From Yoonia litorea (GTDB lineage: Bacteria > Pseudomonadota > Alphaproteobacteria > Rhodobacterales > Rhodobacteraceae), in assembly GCF_900114675.1 (NCBI RefSeq), contig NZ_FOZM01000003.1, positions 395,569 through 459,568 on the forward strand: 64,000 bases of DNA, given 5' to 3'. A model generated the notes under the pieces. It did not search any database. It had not been told where the DNA came from and worked only from the letters and a program-made list of their open reading frames with translations. Positions 63,945 through 64,000 of this stretch are shown here, piece after piece (the first letter of the stretch is position 1; the number at the start of each line of letters is the position of its first letter). The position numbers and the translations under genes were made by a program.

Positions 63945-63994
63945 CCCCTTCACCGGCGGCGCTGAGGCGCGGTTGGGACGCGGAAGCGGGGCAT

Positions 63995-64000
63995 TGCTCT
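63995..64000 (+). promoter_or_regulatory. Start of rRNA boxA antitermination signal (cut by window end)
   Basis: The window ends in TTGCTCT, the first part of the boxA consensus (TGCTCTTTAACA) found in rRNA leaders. Following about 50 bases of GC-rich leader after a strong promoter, it suggests that a 16S rRNA gene begins a few hundred bases beyond the window. Only these six bases are visible. Confidence 0.6.

Noticed and set aside
63552..63953. A 133-codon minus-strand frame across tRNA-Leu
   Set aside because: It is the familiar spurious translation through a tRNA gene and the adjoining rRNA promoter; no ribosome binding site or domain.
1..64000. CRISPR arrays, prophage genes or insertion sequences
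   Set aside because: I found no spaced repeat arrays, integrases, transposases or phage structural genes in reading the window.

Overview
The window looks like chromosomal core sequence from a Roseobacter-group alphaproteobacterium (Rhodobacterales; Loktanella/Yoonia/Sulfitobacter-like). The grounds are the moderately high GC, the aa3-type oxidase cluster coxB-ctaB-coxF-ctaG-coxC-SURF1-thrC-M16 peptidase, the ptsP-lysC pair, a PutA/Lrp pair, several lineage-typical small proteins and an alphaproteobacterial rRNA leader at the right edge. The genus is an inference; the family-level call is firmer. I see no phage, IS element, transposase or CRISPR array.

Layout. 1-3.4 kb: 3' part of a lytic transglycosylase, a GNAT-like protein, a two-subunit 3-oxoacid CoA-transferase, and a secreted SRPBCC protein divergent from a MarR regulator with a palindrome between them. 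3.4-8.7 kb (minus): tldD, dprA, topA. 8.9-16.5 kb (plus): cytochrome c oxidase subunits and assembly factors, then thrC, a processing-peptidase homologue and a RimJ/L-type acetyltransferase. 16.5-25.3 kb: two oxidoreductases, mtnP-apt (methylthioadenosine to adenine to AMP), a SulP transporter, a Na/Ca exchanger, flavin reductase, GNAT and EcsC proteins. 25.3-30.5 kb (minus): Nudix, DUF1178, SDR, lysC and ptsP. 30.6-36.7 kb (plus): histone-deacetylase-family protein, modABC, tRNA-Cys, a Pcm-like protein, a TolC family protein. 36.7-45.9 kb: PopZ-like acidic protein, cobQ, membrane proteins, efp, ygfZ, MsbA-like ABC exporter, two PLP aminotransferases, and a 53-residue Tat-signal protein behind a Fur-like palindrome. 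46.2-57.3 kb: valS, an HD-domain putative di-iron enzyme, a lone CoxL-type molybdenum hydroxylase overlapping a DUF2235 protein, an RgpF/methyltransferase fusion gene flanked by 37-bp direct repeats, a thioesterase, metF and divergent metR. 57.4-64 kb: SuhB-type phosphatase, rhomboid protease, putA and its Lrp-type regulator, a TPR protein, tRNA-Leu, a run of hairpins, and an rRNA-type promoter plus leader. The window ends inside what looks like boxA just ahead of a 16S rRNA gene.

The strongest non-routine observation is the RgpF/methyltransferase cassette at 53.3-55.0 kb. It appears to have been inserted exactly where two convergent genes overlapped, leaving a 37-bp duplication of the overlap on each side. 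Others worth a second look are the 53-aa Tat protein with its palindromic operator, the orphan molybdenum hydroxylase, the HD-domain protein with a complete di-iron ligand set, a 16-codon ORF that echoes the CoxC C-terminus, and a hairpin that buries the thioesterase ribosome binding site. I could run no searches; family calls rest on recognised motifs and gene order.
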